Source: Branchipolynoe longqiensis
Lineage: Eukaryota; Annelida; Polychaeta; Phyllodocida; Polynoidae
Direction of reading: 5' to 3'
Length of the DNA: 64,000 nucleotides
Assembly (NCBI GenBank): GCA_030323885.1
Contig: CM059198.1
Coordinates: 7,524,086 to 7,588,085 of the forward strand
Shown: positions 32,131-43,460 of the stretch, in pieces
Numbering within the stretch: the first letter of the stretch is position 1
Layout of the letters: each line of letters starts with the position of its first letter
Made by a program: the position numbers and the translations under genes
The notes under the pieces: model-generated
Database searches by the model: none
What the model was told of the DNA's origin: nothing
The model's input: only the letters and a program-made list of their open reading frames with translations

Positions 32131-33420
32131 TGACTGACGGACTGTATAATGGTGAAAAGAAGTCTATCCAGACTTTCAGACTTATAAATGAAGGGTGGTA
32201 TAAATCTTCAAGACCAAAAATATGTCAAGATGGCAAAATGTCAAAAACAACAACATTTCTTGATTATTTATACACACCAATATTGCGCATGGGCAAATTG
32301 ATTCCATCTCCAGTGTAAATAGACTCCGCCATGCTAACGACTTGGAGAAACCAGCCAATAGAACTTTCTCATGTCTACCTCCAGGGTTGCTAGATGAGGC
32401 TTTCGGCATGGTCACGTGATTGCGCTGAGTAGTTAAATTGCAGCCTTGCCCTGAACAAGCCCGGCTGGCAGTTGTGTAGGCAGTGCCATCTGTCGGACCA
32501 GAGTTAGGCCCTGTTACATGGGCAGGGGTCCATGTAATAGATCTATAATCTCCTCCTCAAAGGCAAACAACAGCATTTCGCCATCTGTCATTGTCCGCGT
32601 CTGCGTCTGTGTTTGCGTCGCTATTCATTAGTAATGATATTTTCTTCCTCTCAGACTGGTTTAGTAATCAGTGAGGAACAGAAAGGAAAATTTATTAATT
32701 TCCAATTTGGTTGTTGTGGTGGTATGGAGGGTGAGGGGCGATGGAGGAGCGATATTCATTAGTAATTTGCTTCGCTGCATATTAATAAGGAGACAGTGTT
32801 TTCATTATCATATTTATTCAAAACGTAATCTGTAACCTTCAGAGAGATCGAGCAATTTGCGAAATTTTGGCTTTTGTGTGACTAGGACCCAAACTTGTGC
32901 ATGGATATGGGGTATCGGCAACAAGAAACGGTCAAATACAGTTATAATATTGTATCAAGTATATATATGTGCTATAAGATCTATTATATGAATATAAATA
33001 AAGAATAGTCCCTTATGTTTGTTGGCGCTCCTGTCTGGGCACCTCTCGCTTCCTAACAACCCTTATTCTCAGCAGGGCCCCTTGTAACCGGGCTCTCTCT
33101 GCTTCCCCTTTCCTGCGAACCGACTCGCACAGTCTCCCAGCTCTCAGTTCAAAAATGTTTTATTGTATCTATATTGGTCAATGGCATTTAGCAATTAATG
33201 AGAGGTCTAGCGTGTTTGATAGTCTCAAAGATTGTGAATTTCAGATGAAGCTCATTACACTTCAAGGATATGAGAGCACTCAACCCCAGGGTGGGTGGTT
33301 GAATATGATGTTACACATATCAGAGCTGGGCGTGAAGTGGTTATGTTTCTGTGATAGGCCCGAAACAGGGAAAATGGGACAACCGGAAGTGGCTAGATAT
33401 TACACTCGCAAATTAAATAT
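32131..33420. other. Unassigned region
   Basis: A 90-aa plus frame at 33155-33427 (Trp- and Cys-containing, normal composition) has no recognisable domain, no strong start context and is cut by a repeat at its end. 32641-32755 is repeated at 33953-34055 (GACTGGTTTAGTAATCAGTG / GACTGATGTACCAGTCAGTG, both followed by a GTGGTGGTGGGA-type run). Confidence 0.35.
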
Positions 33421-33423
33421 ATT

Positions 33424-33925
33424 GTAGTGGTCTGCACTGACCTCTCAGGCAAGTAACCACATAGACAGGTAGGCGTGGGGAGTGCGTTGATATCAGGGAG
33501 CCTAGGTGGTTTAATGGTTAGCACACTGGCCCGGAATGCAAAGAGAGGTGGGTTCGAGTCCCGCTCTAGGCGCAATAATTCCCATTTTCATCACCCCCAC
33601 AACACTGGTTGCCGTGACCAGGATCCTGTACAAGCTTTGCGCTGTATGGTTGTTGAACCTACCCTGTGTATGTATGTGTTAGTGCATTGCCTGTATGTAT
33701 GTAATTGTAAGCATTACAATACTTACAATTCCAGGGGGACGAGTGTAGTGGTCTGCACTGACCTCTCAGGCAAGTAACCACATAGACAGGTAGGCGTGGG
33801 GAGTGTGTTGATATCAGGGAGCCTAGGTGGTGTAATGGTTAGCACACTGGCCCGGAATGCAAAGAGATGTGGGTTCGAGTCCCGCTCTAGGCGCAATAAT
33901 TCCCATTTTCATCATCCCCATGACA
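33424..33925 (+). mobile_element. tRNA-like repeat family C, tandem dimer (321-bp period)
   Basis: GTAGTGGTCTGCACTGACCT starts at 33424 and again at 33745. Each unit has a tRNA-like head: GCCTAGGTGGTGTAATGG, AGCACACTGGCCCGGAATG, GTGGGTTCGAGTCCCGC, CTCTAGGC. The acceptor ends GCCTAGG/TCTAGGC can pair and the D stem GTGT/GCAC fits, but the anticodon stem does not. A GTAAGCATT...CTTACAATTCCAGGGGGAC segment links unit 1 to unit 2. The second unit stops after CATTTTCATC. Confidence 0.85.
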
Positions 33926-34097
33926 ATATCAAATACCCAACATACCCACTGATCTCTTCCTCAGACTGATGTACCAGTCAGTGACAAACAGAAAGGAACA
34001 TTCATGTATTTCCAATGTGGTTGTGGTGGTGGGATTGATGGTGGGGAGGGCGATACTGCTAGAAATGTCCTGCTCATATTGTAGTGCTGGTACCCGG

Positions 34098-34600
34098 ATC
34101 TATTGCTGTGCAAGTAGCCTGTAGGGAAATACAATACAGACAAGAAGAAAGAGAAAGCAAGAGTGAAGAGAGTAAGGGAAGGCAAGCATTCTATCTTTAT
34201 TTTTATAGTGGACAGTTTCCCTGGTAGACTGTCACGCCACCCTGGTCACCCAATAGGAGAACAGGATTTCCAGTCCCCATGGTAACTGGTAGTCAGCCCA
34301 CCACCAGTGGCTGCCTGGCCACAACCAACCTGGCTGCTCCTCACAACCTGATTGTGTTGACCCCTACTGCATTCTGTTGACCCCTACTCAAACAGAAGTG
34401 CCAGGTCCTAAGTGCCACTACACTCAGGACCTGGCAGCACTCACTATGTCATCCACATGGAACTCAGCTATACATATATATGCATAAACATACATATACT
34501 TACAAGCTAGACTTACTGGGCATGCGAATAACACATCACAGAATAGCACTCCCCACCTGCCGTATATCGGAATATTTTACGACATGATCGAGTTGCGAAG
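34098..34600 (-). repeat. Dispersed repeat Y, minus copy
   Basis: Read on the minus strand it runs from GTAAAATATTCCGATATACG at 34575 through a TA-rich part, GTTGACCCCTAC complements, CTCCTATTGGGTGACC and an AT-rich AATAAAG-like piece to GGCTACTTGCACAGC. It matches 38408-39105 plus. No coding capacity seen. Confidence 0.6.
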
Positions 34601-34830
34601 GGAGAAGTTGTAAGTGGTCAAGGGCAGGAGTTCATGGCACGCTTTTATTTGCAAAGACACAGCATGGTTTGAAACTGATCGTATATCTCAAGCTAAACAA
34701 AAGCATCAGCAAGGAAAAGATTGTCAGCTTCACCCCACCAGACTCTTTATCTGCAGCTAGATATATATGCGCAAATGCCACCGCACATTCTGAGTACAAA
34801 ATAGAGTTATGTCATCCGTGAGTTTGCAAC
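34600..34830 (+). repeat. Dispersed repeat X, uninterrupted copy
   Basis: GAGTTCATGGCACGCTTTTA, CAAAGACACAGCATGG, TATATCTCAAGCTAAACAAA and ACCGCACATTCTGAG. The same sequence is split around repeat Y at 38284-38408 and 39106-39265. Confidence 0.55.
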
Positions 34831-34991
34831 AATATGATGAGCTGCTGTGGGAGTTTTACGTCCTACCAATGAATTGTAAAGAAGAAGTTACAAAGGGTGT
34901 GTTGGATGTTGGAATTTTACGTCCTGGCAACATTTAAGGTAATATATGGCTGGTTACCTAATGCTGTCATACTGGGAAATTAGGCCACCAG

Positions 34992-35538
34992 TGTTATGTA
35001 TGTACCGAGGCACGGCGGGCCGGGAACCATATTTGATGACATTTCATATACTACTACTATTATAAACATTTGTTAATAATGCACTTGCATTAACTATGAT
35101 GACAGTTATTATTTCACATGCAAGTGTCCACCATGCTATGTTGAGATGCATTTATTGGATAAGGAGATAATGGATGTAAAGTTCTACATCAAAACCAGAG
35201 ACTGCCACACAAACCAGACTGGGCTGTAAACATCTGTTAACTTGTTTATTACACATTGAAACCAGAGACTGCCAAACAAACCAAACTGCAATGTAAACAA
35301 CTGTTAACTCGTTCATTATATGTTGTTGCTCATTTTATTCTTGTATCTTAAAATCAATCTTTTTCTTTTATTGTTTGTGAAAGGAAGATGTTATGTATGT
35401 ACCAAGGCACGGCGGGCCACAAACCAGCCAGTCGGGACCAGCGTCATAGGCAACCAGCGTAGACTGGTGGGCACTGTAATAAAGCATTGAGTAACTAGAC
35501 GTCAACATGTGCAGTCGTTCCTGAGTTCTAACTTTACA
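34992..35538. mobile_element. Internally deleted LTR retrotransposon relic (TRIM-like)
   Basis: The insert starts TGTTATGTATGTACCGAGGC and ends CTAACTTTACA, the TG...CA pattern of LTR elements, and is flanked by the 5-bp duplication ACCAG (34987-34991; 35539-35543) in the host SINE. The 5' about 30 bp recur at 35389, where TGTTATGTATGTACCAAGGC begins a putative 150-bp right LTR (35389-35538) with an AATAAA at about 35480. A purine tract (GAAAGGAAGA) lies immediately upstream of it. The left LTR is reduced to its first 30 bp and no coding sequence or primer site remains. Confidence 0.75.
35389..35538 (+). repeat. Putative right LTR
   Basis: 150 bp, TG...CA ends, AATAAA inside, polypurine tract just upstream. 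Confidence 0.65.
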
Positions 35539-35934
35539 ACCAGCACCATGACCCAATATCCCACAGAGTCACATAATCCTGATGCTGAGCTAACCAGTTT
35601 TCCAAACCTATCCTATTAATGTGAGATGCTAGGTCGCGACAAGTATCAATGCTATAATTCATTGGTTTGACTCGGCTGAGTCTACTAAGAGAACAGGTCT
35701 AGTTCCACAAGAGGATCGACTGAGTTGAGTTATGATCAAACAGCTGACCCCGACATGGAAAGTTCCATTTTATAAATTGTAAATCGATAATCGATAAGCT
35801 ACTATGTACTCTGTCAGGTTATCGCTGGCAGCCTTAGATTACCGTACAGCTGTGTGAGCCATTCTAACCCCTGCCCAGCCGCCAAAGAAAGCAGTATTGA
35901 CTGAATTCATCATGTTGCTCATATACACATAGGA

Positions 35935-36075
35935 CACTTGTTGGAGTTTTACCTCCTGGCAACATCTAAGGTCATATCAGGGTGGGTACCAACTTGTGAC
36001 AGTGATCACTCATAGTGACTTCATAGTGCTCCCCAACTGGGAAATCACCCTAGTGACTGAGTGGGATTATTTTAG
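35935..36075 (-). mobile_element. SINE family A, 3' half
   Basis: GTTGGAGTTTTACCTCCTGG, CAACATCTAAGGTCATATCA, GGGTGGGTACCAACTTGTGA and TAGTGCTCCCCAACTGGG. Confidence 0.7.
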
Positions 36076-36544
36076 TTTTTTACTTTTTGTGACAAGTTTG
36101 TTATTCTGCCCATAACGTATAAGCTCCCGTGAGGGTGCTTGTTTTCAAAGCTGGACAGCTGTGATACTGAATTGGTCTGGTCCCGTACTCAGGAGTCTTT
36201 ACCTGATCTTTCTCGGGCTAACCTTTGCAGTTTTGGGTGTTAGTAGTCTATATTAGTTCTTTTTTAATTTTCAAGTTTTTTCCTAACCTGAATATGATAA
36301 CTTAGCCTACTATGTACATCTACGCAGATGACACATAGGCCTGTGGGAGAGGATCCCATCCCATTGTGGTTTGTTACAGCATCCTTTCACCCATGCCCTG
36401 TCCTTAGATAGTACACCAGTGTTCCAGAACACCCCTGGACCCTTCAGGATGGCGACTAGGTCAGATGGCTGTGCTGTATGGTTAGCCATTTTGTATTTCA
36501 GGGTGATTCGGATACATGACCGTGGCCTGCCTGTTCTGCTTTGG

Positions 36545-36700
36545 TTTGTGAGTCATGATGCTGGCAGTTTCATTTCCCAGTTGGGTAGCACTATAAAGTC
36601 ACCATGAGTGCGCACTGTCACATGTCGGTACCCGTCCTGATATGACCCTAGATTGTTCCAGGACGTAAACTCCCACAAATAACCAACCAAACATATAATA
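36545..36700 (+). mobile_element. SINE family A, 3' half
   Basis: GTTGGGTAGCACTATAAAGT, CCATGAGTGCGCACTGTCAC, GGTACCCGTCCTGATATGAC and a degenerate tail GGACGTAAACTCCCAC. Confidence 0.75.
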
Positions 36701-36811
36701 TTGACATCGAGTAGACTCCTTGACTGACACTCTATCCGCATATTATCTGTTGATGATGATTGCTGATGGCTTAATGTTGTGTTGGCAGAAATGACCATTT
36801 TCATGGTGAAG

Positions 36812-37117
36812 TTAAAGTTGCATACTTTTTGTCATTTTCTGAGATAAATATATATCTTACTTTAGCTTGAAGTAACTTTGCTTTTAAATGGCTAACTTTT
36901 GAGATATTTGAAGTGCAAATGTACCAAATTAATGTTGGCAAGCATGCCCATAGGCTTCTGCAGTAACAGGTTCTATTAAATTGACTCAGTGTTCCCTTTT
37001 ATGTGGCAAGAATGCTTAACAAATTCACCATTGTCTGAGTTAGATATGTCGAATAACATCTAGATAATTATTTTGGTTTTGAAAATTTGATGTTTTCATC
37101 GGACTATGCAGCTTTAA
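36812..37117 (-). mobile_element. MITE family 1, intact 306-bp copy
   Basis: TTAAAGTTGCATAC at left and GGACTATGCAGCTTTAA at right are the TIRs, with TTAA at both borders. The interior reads in inverse order to the 56514 copy (GCTTCTGCAGTAACAGGTTC, TATTAAATTGACTCAG, GCAAGAATGCTTAAC). One copy of the 64-bp segment. Confidence 0.85.
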
Positions 37118-37305
37118 GTGGTATCGATTTTGTCAGTCTTGTCTATCACATTACCCGCTTACATTGAAATTTACATGAAATTCCAGAACAGTCAAATCCA
37201 CGTCTAATGATGCCAAGCACCATGTCAGATGCAATATTGATGCGGTTAGACTTGTGTCAACTGACAGTAAAATGAAACTCATAAATAATAGCCAAACTTA
37301 CATCA

Positions 37306-37690
37306 TCATCATCATGCTGTCGGATGCAATGTGACAAAGACTGCTTTTATTTCATAACCACCGCTATTTCGTGCAGTTGCGCATTTCATAAAAGCTGCCT
37401 GCAAAGTTTTGAAATGCAGCTGGCTTTTGCAAGTTACTAGCAGCACTCTCTCGGGGAGCAAATAGAGGTCTAACACCAGCAAGAACACATCAAGACAGGC
37501 ACAACCTATTTGTCCCTGCAGTGGCTGGCCAGGAGATGTTGAACGTTCCATTCATCACCGCCCTTAATGCTGCCATGGAAGCATGGTGTTCTGTTAGTGT
37601 TTGCTCCCTTAGCCTTTGGTTCTATCAAAAACATATACCACAAGGCAGTGGTTTAAAACTTTGCAAGGCAGGGGCGTAAAACTTCCTGAG
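37306..37690 (-). mobile_element. LINE 3' terminus joined to adjoining repeat
   Basis: CATCATCATCATGCTGTCGG is the minus-strand LINE terminus; from 37385 the sequence (AAAGCTGCCTGCAAAGTTTT, GGGGAGCAAATAGAGGTC) matches 30975-31250. Confidence 0.6.
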
Positions 37691-37889
37691 GTATTTTAGC
37701 AGATAGTTACTGCAATACCGGCATACCAAACTTACAGGAGGCTATATATAGCCCCATTGTTTTTACAAACTCTAACATTATTGTGTATATTTGCTTTCCA
37801 ATAACTTGTGGATTTTTCAAGGCAATACCTGATTGAGGTTTGAAGAACTTAATTGCCGAACATGTCAAACACTTATAAAGTTGATTTGT

Positions 37890-38222
37890 TTGCTAGCAAT
37901 ATTTAAGTGCATATCAGTATGGGTGCCGACTTGTGACAGTGCACACTCATGGCAACTTGATAAAGCTGCCCCACTGGGAGATCAGGCCACCAGCACCATG
38001 ACCTGACATCCCACTCAGTCACATTATCCTGACACTGAGGCAACCAGTCCTTTTCTATCCTATTAATGCCAATAGCCTGGTTAGGAAGCGACAAGTATCA
38101 ATTTTTAGGTCATTGGTTTGACTCGACCAGGGTTCGAATCCACAAACCCATGGGCTTGTATCCACTGATCTTCCAAAACAGGAGTTGGACGCTCAACTCA
38201 TTCGGCCATCCTGTCTGGTGTG
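37890..38222 (-). mobile_element. SINE family A, near full length
   Basis: Minus strand: GGATGGCCGAATGAGTTGAG head, a long variable region, GTGGATTCGAACCCTGGTCG, GAAAAGGACTGGTTGCC, GTGGGGCAGCTTTATCAAG, tail truncated at ATATGCACTTAAATATTGC. Confidence 0.8.
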
Positions 38223-38283
38223 GTGCAATCGGTGATGTAGTAGTGGATACAATATTAAAAGATCTCTTCTAGTGTGAACTCGT

Positions 38284-39265
38284 AAAGGTCGAGGACTGCC
38301 TCAAGTAAAACTGGAAGTAAATGTAATTTCAGCACTGAAAACTGGGAAATAGTGGCAAAGGACAGCGGTTCATGGCATGCTTCTAATTCCAAAGGCACAA
38401 CACAGGGTAAAATATTCCGATATAGGGCAGAGGGGAGTGCAATTGTTTTATATGTTATTCGTTATACCTAGCCGGGAGAGCTTGTATATATATATATAAT
38501 AATTATTATGTAACATATGACAGAATGAAGACAAGGTATAAAGAGCAAGTGGCGGCTAGGCCCCGCGCAGGAGGCGGCGCGGTGCATGATGGGTGGTCCC
38601 ACCCCCCACCGAGGACAGGGAGGGGGGGTGCCAGACATTACATGCTTTATTACTTGCGATAAAGGGTTCACCACTATCCATATATATCTATATATATATA
38701 TATTGATTGGGTTATATCTGAGTTTCATGTGGATGGACATAGTGAGGGCAGGCAGGCCTGAGTGTAGTTGCACTTAGGACCTGAGTAGGGGTCAACACAA
38801 TCCAGTAGGGGTCAACACAATCAAGCTGTGAGGAGCAGCCAGGTCAAGGTTGGTTCTGGCCAGGTAGCCACTGGTGCTGGGCAGACTACCAGGTGGCCAT
38901 CGAGACCAAAAATGCTGTTCTCCTATTGGGTGACAGGGGTGGTGTGACACCCTACCAGGGAACCTTGGAACTATTTAAATAAAGATAGCGGGCTTGCTCT
39001 TTTTTACTTCTCTTCTCTCTTACTTTCTCTTTCTTCATGTCTGTATTGTTTTTTCCATACAGCCTACTTGCACAGCCACAGATCCGGGTATCAAGTCTAC
39101 CATAGTTTGAAAACTCATCATATATCTCAAGGTAAGCAAAAGTGTCAGTAGAGAAAAGGTTTTCTCCTTCACCTACCTGACTCACTGACACAAATGTCCG
39201 ACGTGCGACCGCACATTCCGAGGATAAACTGGACTTATCAGTCATCCACGAGTTCACAACCAATG
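38284..39265 (+). repeat. Repeat X split by repeat Y
   Basis: 38284-38408 (CGGTTCATGGCATGCTTCTA, CAAAGGCACAACACA) and 39106-39265 (GTTTGAAAACTCATCATATA, GACCGCACATTCCGAGG) are the two halves of repeat X, which is continuous at 34600-34830. The material between, 38408-39105, is repeat Y, so Y inserted into X. Confidence 0.55.
38408..39105 (+). repeat. Dispersed repeat Y, plus copy
   Basis: GTAAAATATTCCGATATAGG, TA microsatellites, GGGGTCAACACAATC twice, TCTCCTATTGGGTGACAG, AATAAAGATAGCGGG and a C/T-rich stretch to GATCCGGGTATCAAG. Contains a CpG-rich inner patch (38545-38640). The order matches 34098-34600 inverted and part of 45790-46140. Confidence 0.6.
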
Positions 39266-39394
39266 GTGAGTTGCTGTCATCATCGACACTAATGGACAAG
39301 CAAGAATATAAAGTCATTATAGAGAAGGTTTGGGTGGTGTTGGGTTGATTGATCGATTGATTGGTGGTTGTTTACGCCGTGTCGGCAGCATAGG

Positions 39395-40275
39395 CCAGAT
39401 TCACGGTGATGTGGTGGTGTTGATGGTGTTGGTGGTGGTGTTCACGGCGATGTGGTGGTGTTGATGGTGTTGTGGTGGTGTTCACGGCTATGTGGTGGTG
39501 TTGAGAGTTATCTTTGTGGTGGGTAAGATGATGTCCTGGGAAATATTGCGCCTAGGGCGGGACTCAAACCCACATCTTTTGCATTCTGGGCCAGTGTGTT
39601 AACCATTTCGTCACCTAGGCTCCCTGATCTCACCACACTACCTACACCTACGTGTCTATGCGGCTCCTTGCCTGAGAGGTCAGTACAGACTACTACACTA
39701 GCTATGGTGGGGGTGTGTGGTGGGGTGGTTATGGTGGTGGTGGGAGGTGTATTGTGGTGTTTGATGTGGTGGTGGTTGATGTGGTGGTATTGTGCTGGTG
39801 TGGTGGTTATGGTGGTGGTGCGGGTTGTGTGGGGGGTGGTTATGGTGGTGTTGGGAGTTGTATTGTGGTATTTGATGCGGTGGTGTTGTATTGTGGTATT
39901 TTATGTGGCGGTGGTGGTGGTTGATGTGGTGGTGGTGTGCTGGTGTGGTGGTTATGGTGGTGGTGCGGGTTGTGTGGTGGGGTGGTTATGGCGGTCATGC
40001 AAGTTGTGTGGTTATTCATGGTCGTGGCGGAGGGAGTTTTTTGACGTGGTAGTTATGGTAGGGGCTAGGAACGTGTGTGTGTGACGGGGGGGGGGGGCTT
40101 GTTCTGGTGGATATGGTGCTGCATATACTAGTGATGTGAGTGGTGGTTGTGGTACTGATGGTGTTGCTGTTGGTGGTGTTCGTCCCAATAGTGCTACTGG
40201 TGTTGGTCATACTGGTGTGGATGTGGTGATATTGATGGTGTTGCTATTGGTAGTGTTTGTCCAAGGTAGTTGTTG
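39395..40275 (+). repeat. GGT/GTT-rich minisatellite (interrupted)
   Basis: GGTGGTGTTGATGGTGTT units at 39395-39525 and 39705-40275, with an inserted family C repeat between. Frames encode Val/Gly/Trp/Cys repeats and are artefacts. Confidence 0.85.
39535..39707 (-). mobile_element. tRNA-like repeat family C, single copy
   Basis: Minus strand: TAGTCTGTACTGACCTCTCA, GCCTAGGTGACGAAATGG, AATGCAAAAGATGTGGGTTT and GTCCCGCCCTAGGCGCAATA. Confidence 0.75.
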
Positions 40276-40284
40276 TTGAAGATG

Positions 40285-40575
40285 TATACTGCCTATTATG
40301 GATAAGTCTGAATAGACTTGATTTCACCATTAGACAGTTTGTCGGTAGAAAGCCCGAGCCTACACTTTTACCGACCCAAGGGATTTTTAACCTCCCACGC
40401 CACATAGTCATGGAATGAGAGCAACTGGCCTTTGATGACGATGTAAGTTAACCACATCGGTGGAAATCCAAATTGGCAGAGGTGGGGGCACAGCGAATCG
40501 AACCACCGACGTTCAGATTAGGAGTCTGACCTAGAAACAATTCAGACACTCTAACCACTCCGCCACAGAGAACAC
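40285..40575 (-). mobile_element. SINE family D, near full length
   Basis: Minus strand head GGTGTTCTCTGTGGCGGAGT + GGTTAGAGTGTCTGA with B box GTGGTTCGATTCGC, then CCTCTGCCAATTTGGATTTC, CATCAAAGGCCAGTTGCTCT, AAAAATCCCTTGGGTCGG, AAAGTGTAGGCTCGGGCTTT. The head resembles a long-variable-arm tRNA. It sits between two minisatellite arrays. Confidence 0.8.
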
Positions 40576-41080
40576 CACCAGTGCTACTGGTGTTGGTCAT
40601 ACTGGTTGTGGTGTGGTGGTGCTGGTGTTGGTGCTACTGGTGTGGATGTGGTGGTACTGATGGTGTTGCTGTTTGGTGATGCTAGTCCCAGTAGTGCTAC
40701 TGGTGTTGGGCATACTGGTTGTCGTGTGGTGGTGCTGGTGTTGGTAATACTGGTTGTCGTGTGGTGGTGTTGGTGCTACTGGTGGTGGTGTGGTGCTACT
40801 GGTGTTGCTCCTACTGGTTGTGGTGTGGTGGTGCTAGTGTTGGTCATACTGATTGTGGTGTGGTGGTGCTGGTGTTGGTCATACTGGTCGTGGTGTGGTG
40901 GTGTTGGTGCTACTGGTGGTGGTGTGGTGCCACTGGTGTTGGTCCTACTGGTTGTGGTGTGGTGGTGCTGGTGTTTGTACTACCGGTGGTGGTGTGGTGT
41001 TACTGGTGTTGGTCGTACTGGTGCTGCTGGTGTTGTTGCTACTGGTGGTGCTGTGCTGGTGTTGTGGTGCTTTTATGTTG
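40576..41080 (+). repeat. GCTACTGGTGTTGGT minisatellite
   Basis: TACTGGTTGTGGTGTGGTGG and GCTGGTGTTGGTCATACTGG alternate for about 500 bp; several frames stay open as a result. Confidence 0.85.
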
Positions 41081-41179
41081 TTTGTGGTGCTTGCTTGGGG
41101 AGGGTTGAAGTGTTAATACAGGAGAGTAGAGCTTCTTAGGATGAAATTGTGGCGTAGGCGAGTTTGGTTCCCGGAGCCT

Positions 41180-42060
41180 GGTGGATGTGTGTGTGTGTGG
41201 TTGGATGGTTGTGTCGACTGTGTGTGTGGGTGAGGGTTTGTATGCGCGATTATGTGGGTCTTTGTGATGTTGTGCCGGTGGTTGTGTGTGCTGTGTGTGT
41301 TGTGTGTGTTGTGTGTGTGTTGTGTGTGTTGTGTGTGGTGTGTGTGTTGTGTGTGTTGTGTGTGGTTAAGTGGGTGTATATATTGGTGTGAGTGTGGTTG
41401 TGTATGTTGCGTGTGATTGTGTGTGTGTGGGTGGGTGTATATACTATTGTGAGTGTGGTTGCGTGTGTTGTGTGTGATTGTGTGTGGGTGGGTGGGTGTA
41501 TATATTATTGTGAGTGTGGTTGTGTATGTTGTGTGTGAGTGTGTGTGGGTGGCTGGGTGTATAAATTATTGTGAGTGTGGTTGTGTGTGTTGTGTGTGAT
41601 TGTGTGTGGGTGGGTGTATATATTAGTGTGAGTGTGGTTGTGTATGTGGTGTGTGATTGTGTGGGTGCTAAGGTTGTTGGGTGTGTGTTTGTGTGTGGTT
41701 CTGTCAGTGCATATATTATTGTGAGTGTGGTTGTGTATGTTGTGTGTGATTGTGTGGGTGTATATATTGTTGTAGTGTGGTTGTGTATGTTGTGTGTGAT
41801 TGTGTGTGGGTGGGTGGGTGTATATATTATTGTGAGTGTGGTTGTGTATGCTGTGTGTGATTGTGTGGGCGCTAAGGTTGTTGGGTGTGTGTTTGTGTGT
41901 GGTTCTGTCGGTGCAGATATTATTGTGAGTATGGTTGTGTCTGTTGTGTGTGATCGTGTGGGTCCTGAGGTTGTTGTGTGTGTGTTCCCCCGTGCGTGTG
42001 GTTGGTGTGCGTGTGGTTGCGTTGGTTGTGTGTGGTTGTGTGAGTTGTTCCATTGTTGTG
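41180..42060 (+). repeat. TGTG-rich minisatellite, about 62-bp unit
   Basis: ATTATTGTGAGTGTGGTTGT recurs at about 41445, 41507, 41568 and onward, with TGTGTGTGATTGTGTGTGGG spacers. It starts with near-pure TGTGTGT (41280-41370). Confidence 0.85.
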
Positions 42061-43460
42061 TGTGTGGTTGTGGGATGGTGGTGTGGAGTGGTGAGTGGGG
42101 TGGGGTTTGGGGAGTGAGGTGGTTGTGTGGAGTGGTTCCTGGTGGTGGCGGGTGGTGGTTGTGGGGAGTGGTGTGTGGTGTGTGGTGGTGGAGGGTGGTG
42201 GGTGGGGATGGAAATGCGGTGTGCAGTTGTGTGTAGTGGGGGCGGGGTGGGGCGGGGGTGACGGGTAGGGGAGTGGTTTGGTTGTGTGGAGTGGTGTGTG
42301 GTGGCGGAGGGTGGTGGGTGGGGGATGGAATGGTGGTGTGCAGTTGTGTGTAGTGGGGGGTGGTGACGGGTGGGGGAGTGTGTGGTTGTGTGGAGTGGTG
42401 TGTGGTCGTGGATAGTGACGGGTGGGGGGATGGAATGGTGGTGTGCAGTTGTGTGTAGTGGGGGGGGGGGGGGGGTGACGGGTAGGGGAGTGGGGTGGTT
42501 GTGTGGAGTTGTGTGTGGTGGTGGAGGGTGGCGTGTGGGGATGGAATGGTGGTGTGCAGTTGTTTATAGTGGGGGGGGTGACGGCGGGGGGGGGTGTGGT
42601 TGTGGGGAGTGGTGTGTGGTGGTGGAGGGGGGTGGAATGGTGGTGTGCAGTTGTGTGAAGTGGGGGGGGTGATGGGTGGGGGAGGGTGGTGGGTGGGGGA
42701 TGGAATGGTGGTGTGCAGTTGTGTGTAGTGGGGGGGGGGGTGACTGGTAGGGGAGTGGGTGGTTGTGTGGAGTTGTGTGTGGTGTGGAGGTGGTGGGTGG
42801 GGGGTGGAATGGTGGTGTGCAGTTGTGTGTAGTGGGGGGTGATGGGTTGGGGAGTGGGGTGGTTGTGTGGAGTTGTGTGTGGTGGTGGACGGTGGTGGGT
42901 GGGGGTGGAAAGGTGGTGTGCAGTTGTGTGTAGTGGGGGGGGGGTGATGGGTGGGGGAGTGGTGTGGTTGTGGGGACTGGTGTGTGGTGGTGGCGGGTGG
43001 CAGGTGGGGGATGGAATGGTGGTATGGAGTGAGATATGGGGTGCGGGTGTGAGTGGGGGATTGGATGTTGGTGTGGAGTGGTGTGTAGTGGTGTGGAGTG
43101 GTGGGAATGTGACGACAGGGGGTGGGGTGGTGGTGTGGAGAGGTCTGGAGTGATGTGTAGTGGTGGGGGTGTGGCGAGTGGGGGTTTGGCTACTGGTGTA
43201 GAGTTGTGTGTAGTGGTTGGGGTGTGACGAGTGGGGGGTGGGCTGGATGTGTGGAGTGGTTGGGGTGTGACTAGTGGGGGTTTGGCTACTGGTGTTCAGT
43301 GGTGTGTAGTGGTGGGGCTGTGACGAGTAGGGAGTGGTCTGGTGGTGTGTAGTGGTGGGGTTGTGACGAGTGTTTTGATGCTGGTGTGCAGTGGTGTGTA
43401 GTGGTGGGGTTGTGACGAGTAGTCTGTTTGGATGCTGGTGTGCAGTGGTGTGTAGGGCTG
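42061..43460 (+). repeat. G-rich minisatellite, about 105-bp unit
   Basis: GGTGGTGTGCAGTTGTGTGT followed by AGTGGGGGG and GTGACGGGTGGGGGAGTGG recurs at about 42334, 42437, 42549, 42706, 42810 and 42915. Toward the right the units change to a GTGGTGTGTAGTGGTGGGG form. The 515-aa minus frame at 41920-43467 (Thr/Pro/His repeats) is a by-product. Confidence 0.85.

Larger units (their letters stand above)
34905..35705 (-). mobile_element. SINE family A, split by an LTR relic
   Basis: The 3' tail half (34905-34991, AATTTTACGTCCTGGCAACA on this strand) and the head half (35539-35705, CACCATGACCCAATATCCCA, AGTATCAATGCTATAATTC) are parts of one minus-strand SINE; the intervening 547 bp are the insertion below. 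Confidence 0.75.

Noticed and set aside
33155..33427. Host exon (90 aa)
   Set aside because: Normal composition but no recognised domain, splice sites or neighbouring exons; left as unassigned.
33745..33925. Functional tRNA gene within family C
   Set aside because: Acceptor and D stems fit loosely but the anticodon stem does not pair, and the sequence is one of many dispersed copies.
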